From Oegoconia quadripuncta (Eukaryota; Arthropoda; Insecta; Lepidoptera; Autostichidae), in NCBI GenBank assembly GCA_949316235.1, contig OX438743.1, forward strand, positions 17,667,771 to 17,731,770: a stretch of 64,000 bases of DNA. The letters run 5' to 3'. Shown here one piece after another: positions 1-11,084 of this stretch (its first letter is position 1; each line of letters starts with the position of its first letter). The notes beneath the pieces were generated by a model. That model had not been told where the DNA came from. It searched no databases and saw nothing but the letters and a program-made list of their open reading frames with translations. The position numbers and the translations under genes are program-made.

Positions 1-623
1 GTCGTACCAGTGGTGAGCAAATGCTTGCGTTTCATTAAATATTCTTTCATAGCGACATTTTGCGCCGAAGTTTATGTCGTTTTAGTGACGCTTAGTCATT
101 CATGCGGAATTCATATAAAGTTAGTAAAGGTTTGTACTCACTGAGTTCTGAAAACAAAGAAAATAAATATTAACTTGTAAATATAATACAGTAATACTAA
201 CCGGTTGATTCTAATCAGAGAAGGTGACTAACAATATATGATTTCGTTGCCCTCTCTCTTCACGTCTCGTCACGTATCTTGTTATAATTTTTAACATATT
301 TTGTATACCAACTTACTATTTTATACTATATTTGTATGTGTATAATGTAGGTTAAGTGACTTGTATCCTGATCGACAAATAAATTTATTCTAATCTATCC
401 CGAACTAGAACAGTAGGTAATAGGCAAACCGCATAATTGGTTCTTCCGTTGAGCACTCAAAAAATCAGCGGTAGCCAACACCTTTACTCAGCCAACTCCA
501 TATGAGCAAACAGACTTAATTGCTTACAATTAGTGCTGTGCGGTTTCGACGCGTAAAAAGAACGCTTATGTCTGGGATACCTCTGACTACCGCATTTGAG
601 ATTAAAGGTCGTGAAGTTATGTC

Positions 624-682
624 TATGTGCCGGGTGATGCTTACATATATATACTATATATGTAAGCATCCGCCGGCACATA
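624..682. repeat. 59-bp imperfect hairpin
   Basis: Arms beginning tatgtgccgg and ending ccggcacata pair over about 26 bp with two mismatches around a short AT loop. Its origin is unknown; it is possibly a MITE remnant. Confidence 0.6.
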
Positions 683-1299
683 CTATTGTGTGTGTGTAAA
701 TCATATACGCACGCTTTGGCCCGCCGGTGACCGAGGAATACGTACCCTTGACCGTACCCTTTGAAAGCTGGTGTCGTAAACTAATCGGGGATAAGTGAAT
801 GTTAAGCGACATTATTTACGAAGTTAATATTCTTGCTTATGTGTTTGTTAACGTTTCATAAATGAATCACTATTGTGAACCAAGCTAGGAATAGCCTCGG
901 TGAGTATCAACCCTAAACTTTGTTGATTTCACCGCACTGGAACTCACCGTTGCAAACATAGTAAATTCTATTTGGCAGTGGAAAAATATGAACCGTAGTA
1001 AACTTGTCGGCTAAAATTAAGTTTCGTAAATAAATAAAATGTACTGCCAGACTAGAGCGTCGGCTATAGAGGTAGCTTGTAGCTCGTTATACAAAGTATT
1101 CAATAGATTGAATCTATTTTTCTCCAGCACACTTTGTAGTAGATGCAGGTCGAGGAGAACTTTTTGAGGATCTTGTGTTTCGGGATCTAGTGACCTATTT
1201 CGAATATAATAGATATTATGATTTCTTCGATCACTTGAGAACGAGGAATTCGGAATATAACACTCATCGCCGGTACCTGGTTTTCCTGGGGGACCAGTG

Positions 1300-1549
1300 T
1301 TTTTTTTTTATGCACAACGGGTTAGCACTTGACCTCATTCACACCTGATGTTAAGTGAAGATAAGGCCGAAGGTGGTAGCGTACTGACCCGGAAACCCCA
1401 TCTTATTTCGGGGACTGGCTATCTTATCTCTAACAAACGGAACACAACAATGCTATCAACATAGCTGTTTGGCGGCATCTAGCCGATGGTGGAATCTAGC
1501 CAGGCGGACATTTAAAATGCCCTACCACCAACCAAACCAAGTACTAAAT
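1300..1549 (-). mobile_element. SINE family A copy, 5' truncated
   Basis: Reverse copy starting with a T run and atgcacaacgggtt (the complemented 3' tail) and ending at the complement of the gtactcggtttggttggtgg region. The tRNA-like head is missing. Confidence 0.8.
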
Positions 1550-2521
1550 ATGTATGTAGTATCGGCATTCACTAGGAGTTCTGGCAAATCCTGAAGAATA
1601 TCGACTTATCTATAATTATTTCTTTAGTTGGTAGTATCGTGCACCCTACCTGTTTTTCTACCTACAAATGTCTCATAGCTGTGGGTTGTCTGGAAGAGAT
1701 CGGTTTTAATGATGTGTTCTATTGTTATCATCAAAAATTATTGTAAATTATTTTGCGCAATAAAGAGTACTTATTTATATTGTATTGTATTCTAAAAGCA
1801 ATGATATTTGTTTTAAACTTTTAATGTTTTGAACACCCAAACGCCAATGTTTGGGATTTCTCACAGCACCACATTTCGAACACAGTTCGACATATTGTGT
1901 ATGTATGAGTACAGATCACAGATGCACAATCAATGCCATATTTTGCTTAGAAATTATTTTTAAACATAGAACTAATAGCGAGTGCCGCGAATTATAAAAA
2001 TTTGAATTACAAAAGATTTGAAAGAAAAAAATTCAAAGCAATATTTTCCTTGAATTTGTAGTTTTCGTAATCGTATTCAACCGGTGGAAATTTAAAAATC
2101 GCATCCCGCTTTTGACTGCTTATGCGAAAATTACGGTAAATTCACGTTCGCATTTTCAAAGCCGGAAATTTTAAAAAGTCACATCATTCACATTCCCAAC
2201 GAGTGGGTCTACCCATTCGTTTCGAATCGGAATAATCGTATGTTTTACAGATGCAAGTTGTCTGACTTTGGTAAGTATTGACGTAAAGAGGTAATATTTA
2301 AGAGATCTCTTCCCTCAAACTGAGAATTGAAGTAGGAAACGGAGTAAATTCGGGGTTTTATTAGCAAATCGTGTGCAAAAGAAATCAAATAAAAAAAGAA
2401 ACGATAACCAAATAGATTACATTAAATATTAATACATATAGGTACCCACTGCGAAATACATACATACATAACATAAAACATATATTATAAACCTACATAC
2501 ACATAATAATATCACGTTTTT

Positions 2522-2732
2522 AACCGCCTCCGTGGCTCAATGTAAACAACATTGGGTTTACGATGCGGAGGTCGCGGGTTCGATCCCCAGCGGGGTACAT
2601 GTTTAAGTACTCGGTTTGGTCGGTGGTAGGGCATTTTAAATGTCCGCCTGGCTAGCTACCACCATCTTATCTAAATCTGCCGCTATGCAGCAATGTTAAT
2701 AGCATTGTTGTGTTCCGGTTGTCAGAGATAAA
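2522..2732 (+). mobile_element. SINE family A copy, 3' truncated
   Basis: Has the tRNA-like head with A-box-like tggctcaatgt and B box ggttcgatcccc, then the body up to gttgtcagagata, where similarity stops. The family recurs about ten times in this window as a unit of roughly 325 bp. Confidence 0.85.
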
Positions 2733-3105
2733 ATTTTGGAAATGCCGACAAAAAATAATTATATCATCTGGTAAGCAAAACGACTGTGTTATCCAAATAT
2801 AAAATATAAAAATAGGAATATAACATTGATGGAACAAATGATTATATCGGCCAGATAGATTCAACCGTCACCTGTAACCAGAAAAAAAAAGACCAGTCTA
2901 CTGTCCGCGGTTACAACTGTAACCAAAGCGCGCAACCTGCATGCGGTTCGAAACAATTCCTCCTATTATCTGTTGTTGAACTGCTTGGGGAAAAAAAATC
3001 AGTGTGACCACTAATAAATTATCTTACGGCATAGGTTCATAGAGGGCAGTATCGGCTGTTCTCATAGACCAAAAAATGTCAAAGTTAGTTCTCTCCGTAT
3101 ATACG

Positions 3106-3182
3106 CTTACACCTTCGGCCTAATCTTCACTTTACATCAGGTGTGATTTAGGGCAAGTGCTAACCCATTGTGCATAAAAAAA
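3106..3182 (+). mobile_element. SINE family A 3' fragment
   Basis: Matches only the last 75 bp of the family (caccttcggcc to gtgcataaaa). Confidence 0.7.
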
Positions 3183-4482
3183 ATTCTAAGTCTTGAAACC
3201 TGAACGATTTTTATAATTTTTTATTCCATTCCATGCCATCTAATCTCTACGTGAAAACTTCTCAAAGTTCATGCGTGACTCTGGGCAATAGAAACAGTAT
3301 GTCTTGGGTAAATTACCAACAAGAACAGTGCAACAATTTGTAAGGAACTCAACCCAAATACGAGCTCATTTCGGTGAAAACACTTTTAACGGCCGCATTT
3401 TTCGCAGCCGGAGTTTCCCCAATATGATTGCGATAACTCCAACGTTCTACCCATTCTACCTACTCACTATACAACCAACTAAAAAGGAACTTTGTGCATT
3501 TTTCCGGTCCTCACATACTGTGCTCAAACTCAGGTTTGTGTGACTTTTGAAATCGCGAATATTTGCACCGAGTATTTGAACTCTGTTCAAAATAAACCGA
3601 TTTTTGTCCAAGTCTGGCTTTTGATTCTTGTTTACTATATCCCACCAAATAACATAAAATTCATGTAGCTTTTGTTAATTGTGCAATAAAGAGTATTTGA
3701 TTGATTGATAAAATGTAAAAACCGACCGTACATGTCGGATTACGCGCATTCAAAAGTTTCCGTGGTCAATTACAATATAATAAAGTCATATTTGTAGTTG
3801 ATTTATGTCATTTTTAACGGAGGTTAATGACTTGTTTGTTCTCCTTGTGTTGTTGCATAGAATGCCATATATTCCATCCTCGCGGGCAAAATTTTTTTGT
3901 CCGGCCAACAAAACCATCGTTTACACTGCCCCTTTTACAAACATATCGAAATAGGTTCGTTGTTTTTAAAGAATTATTGGGACTTGTCTAATTCGGTGGC
4001 ATTATGCACAGGTTTTTTGGGATATCAATTTTAATCATAGGCACTCTCTGTATATGAAAATATATAATAAACTTCCTGACATAATAAAATTATTAGAGGG
4101 GAAACTGTTCAAGGTGCACTTGATAAAGTGGCTTCAGGACCACTGCTATTATAATGTTAGTGAATAACTTCAAATTAAATAATGTAATTTTAAATAGCTT
4201 TAGTATAATGATTAGACAAGACATCCAACTTGATGTAACAAAAAATTTGCACACTTGCATGCAGGTTGAATACAATGACTTTTTTTAACAATAACACCCT
4301 ATAATTGTAAACTATGTATTCTTGCAAATAAATGATTTGATTTGAAAATTCCCACAACACGTGACCCTAGAATGCTTCCTTAAAAAATTTAATAACATTT
4401 TTTTTCCTTTGCGCACTATTTAAGCACAATTCTTTAATATTATCAAACTAGCTGAATTTCAATTAGTGTATTCCAGCACTAA

Positions 4483-4620
4483 TAGCATGACAGGCGCGAT
4501 AAACGGTTTTATCGCGCGAGATGATATTTGTCCTGCTCATTTGCTTGGACGAAAAATACAACTACCCCACTCTCACTCCTTCGTCGCGCGCGACTAACGA
4601 TGTCATGCTACGGGGGCAGC
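4483..4620. mobile_element. Short MITE with agcatgacaggcg / gtcatgct ends
   Basis: About 130 bp running from agcatgacaggcgcgataaa to gatgtcatgct, with short inverted ends and GC-rich subterminal sequence. A second copy at 26520-26815 shares the interior cctgctcatt-ggacga and is split by a SINE fragment. Confidence 0.6.
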
Positions 4621-4960
4621 TTCTTGTACGTGACATTATTATCTCATGTGGGTGGTGAAGTTACAATTTGCTTAAGTCATAAACGAAACCGGTTGTAACA
4701 AAATATACCAACATGATATTTCCGTTCAAATTTTTATTTCCAATGCTCAAACATTATTCGGATCCGTCACGTTCTGTGGCTTATTGCACACGTTCCAAAG
4801 ATTAGTTACAATACGTCTCACTCTAATTGGATCGCCTGACTTGAATGCAATATTCTCTACACAAAGCTTCATAGCTTCATTTTCGCCTGCTTCCTATTTA
4901 CCTACGTTCTCATTTCTTTCCTTAGTTGCGTCACAAAAGGCTGTGTCATTGAAAGATTTC

Positions 4961-5260
4961 AACCGCCTCCGTGGCTCAATGTAAACAGCATAGGGTTTAC
5001 GAATCGGAGGTCGCGGGTTCGATCTCCAGCGGGGTACATGTTTAGTACTCGATTTGGTTGGTGGTAGGGCATTTTAAATGTCCGCCTGGCTAGCTACCAC
5101 CATCTTATCTAAATCTGCCGCCAAACAGCAATGTTAATAGCATTTTTGTGTACCGGTACCGGTCAGAGATAAGATAGCCAGTTCCCCAAATATTTGGGTT
5201 TCCGGATCAGTACGCTTCCACTTTCGGCCTCATCTTCACTTAACATCAGGTGTGATTGAG
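4961..5260 (+). mobile_element. SINE family A copy, near full length
   Basis: Starts at the head (accgcctccgtggctc), carries the B box with one change (gatctccagc), and runs through the 3' region caggtgtgattgag. The terminal tail is lost. Confidence 0.85.
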
Positions 5261-5479
5261 AACAACACTTGGAGAAATAAATTAATAAATAAATTTCGCA
5301 TGCTAGGAACCCTACATATCCCGCCTGCCGCACATTAATCTCCGGAAGGCGCGAAGATGATGGTTTTGAAAAAATAAATAAACTACCTATGCTAATAACT
5401 TATAATAAGAATAAGAATAGTTTATTATGAACGCCACAACACGATACAAAAACAAAGAAGTAGTAAATTATAGCTAAAA

Positions 5480-5720
5480 TAGAAATACAATTATGAAGAA
5501 GATCCCGACAATGCTGTCACATGTTGCGGCGTGCACAAATGGGTTAGCACTGAGCTCATGCTGCGACGAATCACAGCGCTGGTTTTCAGTGCCCCCAAAT
5601 GCCCAGTGACGCACGGACGCCACGGACTTCTATTTGTCTTACGTAATTTTTTAATTACGGTAAAAAAAAACTCATCCGGTATATTATAGCATTTGAGGGA
5701 AGTTAGGCAAGCCCCCAAAT
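5480..5720 (-). repeat. Interspersed repeat fragment of unknown class
   Basis: A segment with gtgcacaaatggg and gctggttttcagtg motifs recurs in diverged form at 6240-6365 and 49235-49375. No domain was recognised, so it is probably part of a transposon. Confidence 0.4.
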
Positions 5721-5724
5721 AAGT

Positions 5725-5803
5725 TGGGGATTTCCCACTTTCGGCTTCTCGTCACTTAAAATCAATGTGATTGAGAGAGAAACACTAACCAATTGTGCAT
5801 AAA
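5725..5803 (+). mobile_element. SINE family A 3' fragment, diverged
   Basis: Diverged match to the last 75 bp of the family, ending aattgtgcataaaaaa. Confidence 0.55.
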
Positions 5804-6675
5804 AAAATTGCGGACTAGTCTAACTAGACTGTGTGCCGCTTGAAATGCCGCTGTGTGTCTCCCTTACGACAATCATGTGATAAAATATTTGCCATATATA
5901 TAAAAAAATATGCGTAGGCTTGCGTGTTTTTGAATATTCATTGAAATTGAAACATGTTCGTCCATTTTTGGGTAACCAAATTTTTACAAATGCAAACACC
6001 ATTTTTAATTTGCATACTTACTTGAAACTCATACAAAGATGTCGCTTTATTAGCTACAAAATGGTTCTAATATCTTTTTTATTTATGATTAACTGAATAC
6101 TCGTTTGACCACAATCTCACCTGATGGAAAATAATGTGGTCGAACATAAAGCACGCGATATCGTATCGATTATAATCACCCAGCACCTGTGTATAGAATA
6201 AATAATCTAGTATGTATTTTAAAAAAAAACTGTTTAAACTTACCGTCAGTGTCTGATCGGCGTCCGTGTTTTCGCCTTACGCTCCACTGAAAACCAGCGT
6301 TGTAGTCTAGACTGCAACTTATGCTGAGAACGAGACCTTCTTTGATACCACTTTGCGACACCGAAAATTAATTTTTAAGGACTTTAGTATATAAGTGAAA
6401 AATTGCTTAGATTTTTTTATTGTATTTTGTAACTGCATTATGAGATAGGAGTACCTATCCTATTACATGAAACTGTTTTGTGTACTACTCTTAACTCACT
6501 CGGTCCCAATTTCACTGTGTATATTTTCACATGTAATAATAATATGTGTGTCGCTAAATGGGTCAAATAAATGATTCTTATTCTTATCCCTATTCTCTCT
6601 GCTTTTGCAGATCCTAAGGTTAGGGTTCAGGAAAAATTGATGCCAGAAGGGAATTCTATGCCTTGGCCGTTCATA

Positions 6676-6860
6676 TTATGAATGAGGAGTCGAAGTTCTA
6701 CTATACATACGGGTGGAATCTGTCCCCACGCCTAGTAGTCCGAAGATGGAAAGGCGACAGTGGATTAAAATTATGCAATTCCAAGCACACTCACCGAAAT
6801 GCATCCTGTGAAAGACTGAGAGACAGGTGACTTTACGACGGTGTTCGAGGCTCTGCAATT
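6676..6860 (-). pseudogene. Non-LTR retrotransposon reverse-transcriptase fragment
   Basis: On the minus strand the frame contains HFGECAWNCIILI, a decayed version of the HFGEC(G)[19 protein letters not shown] segment seen at 44339 and 56821. The part above 6800 matches 56350-56430 in the other orientation. It is a remnant only. Confidence 0.6.
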
Positions 6861-7269
6861 TAATAGTAATCGAATGATCACCATGAGACTTATTGCACGT
6901 TGTCCACGGAATCGTGTGCAGACAGTTGGTACTTAGCTGATCCATCCCAGAGGTGACAGCAGTATTCCATGCACAAAGCTATCAATACAACGATATATCA
7001 ATGGTGTCAAACTGTGTTTAGATTAAGAGATCCTCAAACCTCTAAGTATTACTGAAAACTATCACGTCTTATCCTTAATGGGATCTCCAAACTAATGTGA
7101 TCAAAGGCTTAGCGAGGCGAGTTTGATCCGGAAATGCTCAGACATAGTTGACAGCCAATCTTGCTATACTACAACTAGTATGAATACGTCATGGGATAGA
7201 TTTCTAAGTTCAGTGATATAATTTTTGGTTTAGTGTGTAAATTCGAGTTGGATCGATCAGAGGAGACTT

Positions 7270-7970
7270 GTGAATTACTTATGAGTTATATGAGTGAATT
7301 CAACAAAAGTTGAATTTACAGTGTATAGATACAATTGATAGTTTTCATGAAAGTTTAAAATAAAGTGCCGTGTGATTTCGGCAAATACAAGAAATAGAAG
7401 CAACCCATCTCTTCCTATGGGTTTCGTAAATGACGGGGACTTTTCACCGAAAAATATCTGCATATTCCAAGACTCACTCCCCATGTTTAGACGAAATATG
7501 ATGAAGGTTCCATAGACTGATAATTGACTTCGCGTACTGTGTCTGGTTGTTGTTATTTTAAGTTGGGGTTTGGGTAAGTGCCCAAACGTATTTAAAGTAC
7601 TTGTAAATTTTTTTATAAGGTTTAAATTTCAATATACACAGTTCTATAGTGTTAACGTAGTACATACATTTCAGTGTTGTGCTCGTCCGTAATTGGAGTT
7701 TATACCTATTAATTTTTGTTTAAATGATTTTATAAGATGTCGTGTGTGTACTCCGTTGGCGAGCCTAAATAAATAAATAATAATAATAGATTTGCACATT
7801 TTAACGGCGATGGGCTCACCTCTGTCATATGTGAATTTCTGTTTATATCGAAAAACCCTGGAAATTGTTTCAAGCTATAAACTTTTCATATTTGGAAGAT
7901 ATAAACGTTAATATTTGGGATATGTTTGACCACCTCATTTGGGATATAGGTCGTGGCGTTATGTATGTAA
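7270..7970 (-). repeat. Interspersed repeat family D remnants
   Basis: At 7797-7970 this is the reverse of the module containing cacgtgacagggggtgagcccatcgcc and cccaaatggggtgg. At 7430-7490 there is a ttttcaccgaaaaatatctgc block of the same family. Better copies lie at 50497-50752, 54540-54785 and 61420-61650. The parent element is unidentified. Confidence 0.5.
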
Positions 7971-7998
7971 TTAAAATAAAAAAGAATTCGACCTCACA

Positions 7999-8319
7999 GA
8001 TACACTTTGGTTCCCTGGCGACTTGGCCGCACTCTGGCGTACCACTTGTGTCGATACTTTGGCCCCATCTTGTGTACAGAGCTCAGCCCGCAAGGCCGGT
8101 GCCGCCGCCGACCTCGCCTAGACAGTAAAGTACCGCAAATACGCGTTTTTAACTATTAATTACGAGTTTGCCACACTTGCCTTCGAAACACTGGGCCCGT
8201 GGTCGTCCGACACCAAAAAATTCATAAAAGAGGTGTCGGACTTCCTAATCCAAGCATCAGGTGACCTCAGGGCGGGTGCCTTTTTACACAAAGACTAACT
8301 GGCGGTGCAGCGGGGCAAC
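7999..8319 (+). pseudogene. Non-LTR retrotransposon ORF2 C-terminus remnant
   Basis: One reading frame with two in-frame stops carries CVDTLAPSCVQ, ARKAGAAADLA, ALETLGPWS-like FETLGPWSSDTKKFI, SGDLRAG and VQRGN. This order is typical of the C-terminal tail of a widespread animal LINE polymerase, recognised from memory. Stops at the TAG after AAADLA and the TAA after FLHKD show that it is dead. Confidence 0.75.
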
Positions 8320-8489
8320 ATATATATTTTTTTTATTATTACCTAATAAGAAGTTGTTGTTTAGTTACGACGGAATGTTTAATTCGTTCCATATTATCGA
8401 CACCATGGTGTAATTTTTATTTATTTATTTTTTGTGTTTTTTTTTTTTCAAAATCAGCGTGTTCGATCCTGGTTAGGAATATTGATTTT

Positions 8490-8620
8490 TCAAAAATCCA
8501 ATGATACAATTTTCATTAAAATCGGGCCTTTGATTACTTTTCGATATTCTTCAAAGTTTCAGATTTGGCCAAGCAAGCCCACTTGAAAAATTTACTCTGG
8601 ACCTATATTTTTTTTTTCAT
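8490..8620. mobile_element. MITE remnant related to the insert in the 59 kb Helitron
   Basis: The block ttttcattaaaatcgggcc ... agatttggccaagcaagccc matches the interior of the TA-flanked element at 59063-59186 at moderate similarity. Clear ends are lost. Confidence 0.5.
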
Positions 8621-8722
8621 GAAAACGTTTCATTGATATTCACTGATGGTGACACCCACTAATCCCATTTTACTAACCTTATAGTTCCTGTCATGTTTAT
8701 CAAGTTTGTTTAATAGCCACAT

Positions 8723-9046
8723 AATCGCCTCCGTGGCTCAATATAAACAACATTGGTCGGTCGCGGGTTCGATCCCCAGCGGGGTACATGTTTAAGTACT
8801 CGGTTTGGTTGGTGGTAGGGCATTTAAAATGTCCGCCTGGCTAGCTAACACCATCTCATCTAAATCTGCTTCCAAACAACAATGTTAATGACATTGTTGT
8901 GTTCCGGTTGTCAGAGATAAGATAGCCAGTCCCCCAAATGTGTTGGGGTTTCCGGGTTAGTACGCTTCCACCTTCGACCTCATCTTCACTTAACATCAGG
9001 TGTGATTGAGGTCAAATACGAAACCGTCGTGCAATAAAAATCGTAA
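8723..9046 (+). mobile_element. SINE family A copy
   Basis: Head to tail copy lacking about 15 bp of the anticodon-like part of the head (aacattggtcggtcgcggg). The B box is intact and the tail is gtgcaataaaaa. Confidence 0.85.
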
Positions 9047-9820
9047 ATTCAGTAAAAGAATACTTTGCTTTTCACCTATTTAAATCTTATGATTTTCAAA
9101 ATCCACCTAGCAACACTGCTTTCTGTATGAAAAACCAATCAATGTACAATGATTGATGCGCTAACACTGTTGCTTGGCCGAAAATTTACGTTATCAAGTT
9201 GCTTCCATAGATTTTAAGCGCTTAATTTTAACTAAATTCAGGGTAAGACGGTGCAAACTTCGTGTTGTCGGCATTTGACATCTTGCCAACTTGCGTTCAA
9301 GTAAGTTAGCTAACTCGAACTTAGAACCTGTTACGTCCAACAAGTGTGAAAACTGAGGATTGGATTTTGGATTACCTAGAGGGAAACAGGACTTACATAC
9401 GTCATGAAAGTTGGTTGCAGAATGTTAGGACTTAAGACGCTTAAGTCTGGACATTTGCTCGGTTCCATAATTTGCATTTAGTAGGTTCGTAATTTCAAAT
9501 ACCATTCAAGTTCCATTTGTTTGGCTTAAGGGACAAGTTGTCTACTAGGAAACGGGCCCGTGGGCGAGATGTCTACTTTTCGAAACACCTTGACACACGG
9601 CTACTTTCGAAAATGGGCGGATGTACTCTCTAGAAGCATCTTTATATTTATTTATAATGTAAAGGTGTCGTTTTTTCCATTTTAGCACGGAATTCTAATA
9701 TTCAGGTCTTTCTTGTTGCTTTATTATACAGCTTTATTTACAGCCACGGAGGCGGTTAGCAGGCAGGGCCTCTCTAATCATTACACCACCACCAATTTGG
9801 GATAAAGGTCACACATTTTA

Positions 9821-10145
9821 ACCGCTTCCGTGGCTCAATGTAAACAACATTGGGTGTACGATTCGGAGGTCGCGGCTTCGATCCCCAGCGGGGTACATAT
9901 TTAGTACTCGGTTTGGTTGGTGAGGGCATATTAAATGTCCGCCTGGCTAGCTACCACCATCTTATCTAAATCTGCCGCCACACAGCAATGTTAATAGCAT
10001 TGTTGTGTTCCGGTTTCTGAGATAAGATAGCCAGTCCCCCAAATAAGATGGGGTTTCCGGGTCAGTATGCTACCACCTTCACCTGATCTTCACTTAACAT
10101 CAGGTGTGATTGAAATCAAGTGCTAACCCGTTCTGCATAAAAAAA
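9821..10145 (+). mobile_element. SINE family A copy, full length
   Basis: Complete from accgcttccgtggctc to tgcataaaaaa, with a slightly altered B box (ggcttcgatcccc). It is the last repeat before the P5CS 3' end. Confidence 0.88.
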
Positions 10146-10714
10146 TCAAATATCGAGATACACACAAATGAGCACGAATTCTATCTGTTACCCCAGTTCA
10201 GAAAGCAATCCTTTGTACTAGACTACAGTCGGTCAGTGAACACCTAGGTGGAACAATGAACTAGTTCTCCTTAGTAACGATTTAGTCAAACAAGGCCGTT
10301 CGCTGTGCTCGCTCCTACCTTGTTATCGAAGCGAAGTTACAAACTATTGTTGCACTCAAGTTGTACCAGACATTGTATCTAACTCAGAATACAATGCTGA
10401 TTGTGTAAAAATGAAGGAAAATTGTGCGACATGAAGCATTGCATGGATTGTCCAGGGAAAATACGGTTTGACCTTCGTTCTCGAAACGTTTAATAAAATG
10501 TTTTAAATGTAGTAACAATTGCTAAAAATTAACAATTCCAAGGACAGACCCCACCAGACGTTGCTTAACTTCGCTAATTGAAAACGAAAAGCGACTACAT
10601 CACCCAGCAATCAAAAGCTTTATGATAGACTTTCAGATTTGTATTCCAAAAACTCAACATTCAGCAGATAAATAAACAACATAAGATACTAACAAATTTT
10701 TTATATTTTTACAT

Positions 10715-10962
10715 TTTATTAGGACTTTAAAAATAATCACTAGGACCGGGTTATCCTTAAAGTTTATTAAAGTAATATAGTTGGTACTTGAGGTTAGCAA
10801 AGCCTATTTCAAACTCGATATAAATACAATCTTAATTTACTAAGGTTTCTTCTACCACATAATTTACCTAAAAGAAATCTAGTAATTCTCATTCAATCTG
10901 CTAAGTTTTAGACAACGTTTCATTTTATACCAATAGTATCTCAAATATTTTGAGTAAGGTAG
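10715..10962 (-). terminator. P5CS 3' UTR with two candidate poly(A) signals
   Basis: On the minus strand AATAAA occurs at 10768-10763 and again at 10720-10715, about 195 and 243 nt after the stop codon. Either would give a normal short insect 3' UTR. Which is used cannot be told from DNA alone. Confidence 0.55.
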
Positions 10963-11084
10963 TCAGTTTGTAGGTAACTTCTCATGCAGCCAATTCCTCT
11001 TGCCTTCATTAAATTCAGCTGCCGTATGGTCTGTGCCTTGGAGTATCCACTTCGTTGTCAGCAGACCTTCCACTCCTACCGGAC
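10963..11084 (-). CDS. P5CS: P5CS exon 10: C-terminus and stop
   Basis: Begins with the rest of the Gly codon in [15 protein letters not shown], a P5CS hallmark, and ends HEKLPTN before TGA at 10963-10965. It is separated from exon 9 by the shortest intron of the gene (90 nt). Confidence 0.97.

Larger units (their letters stand above)
1..10714. other. Downstream flank of P5CS: repeat-rich intergenic DNA
   Basis: No cellular gene recognised on either strand. Besides the elements listed separately, 1-623, 683-1299, 1550-2521, 3183-4480, 9041-9820 and 10146-10714 show only AT-rich sequence with occasional LINE-type tails (gcaataaagagta near 1757 and 3683). Short frames here have no recognisable domains. 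Confidence 0.6.

Noticed and set aside
3304..3543. 79-codon plus-strand frame
   Set aside because: No recognisable domain or neighbour support; compatible with chance.
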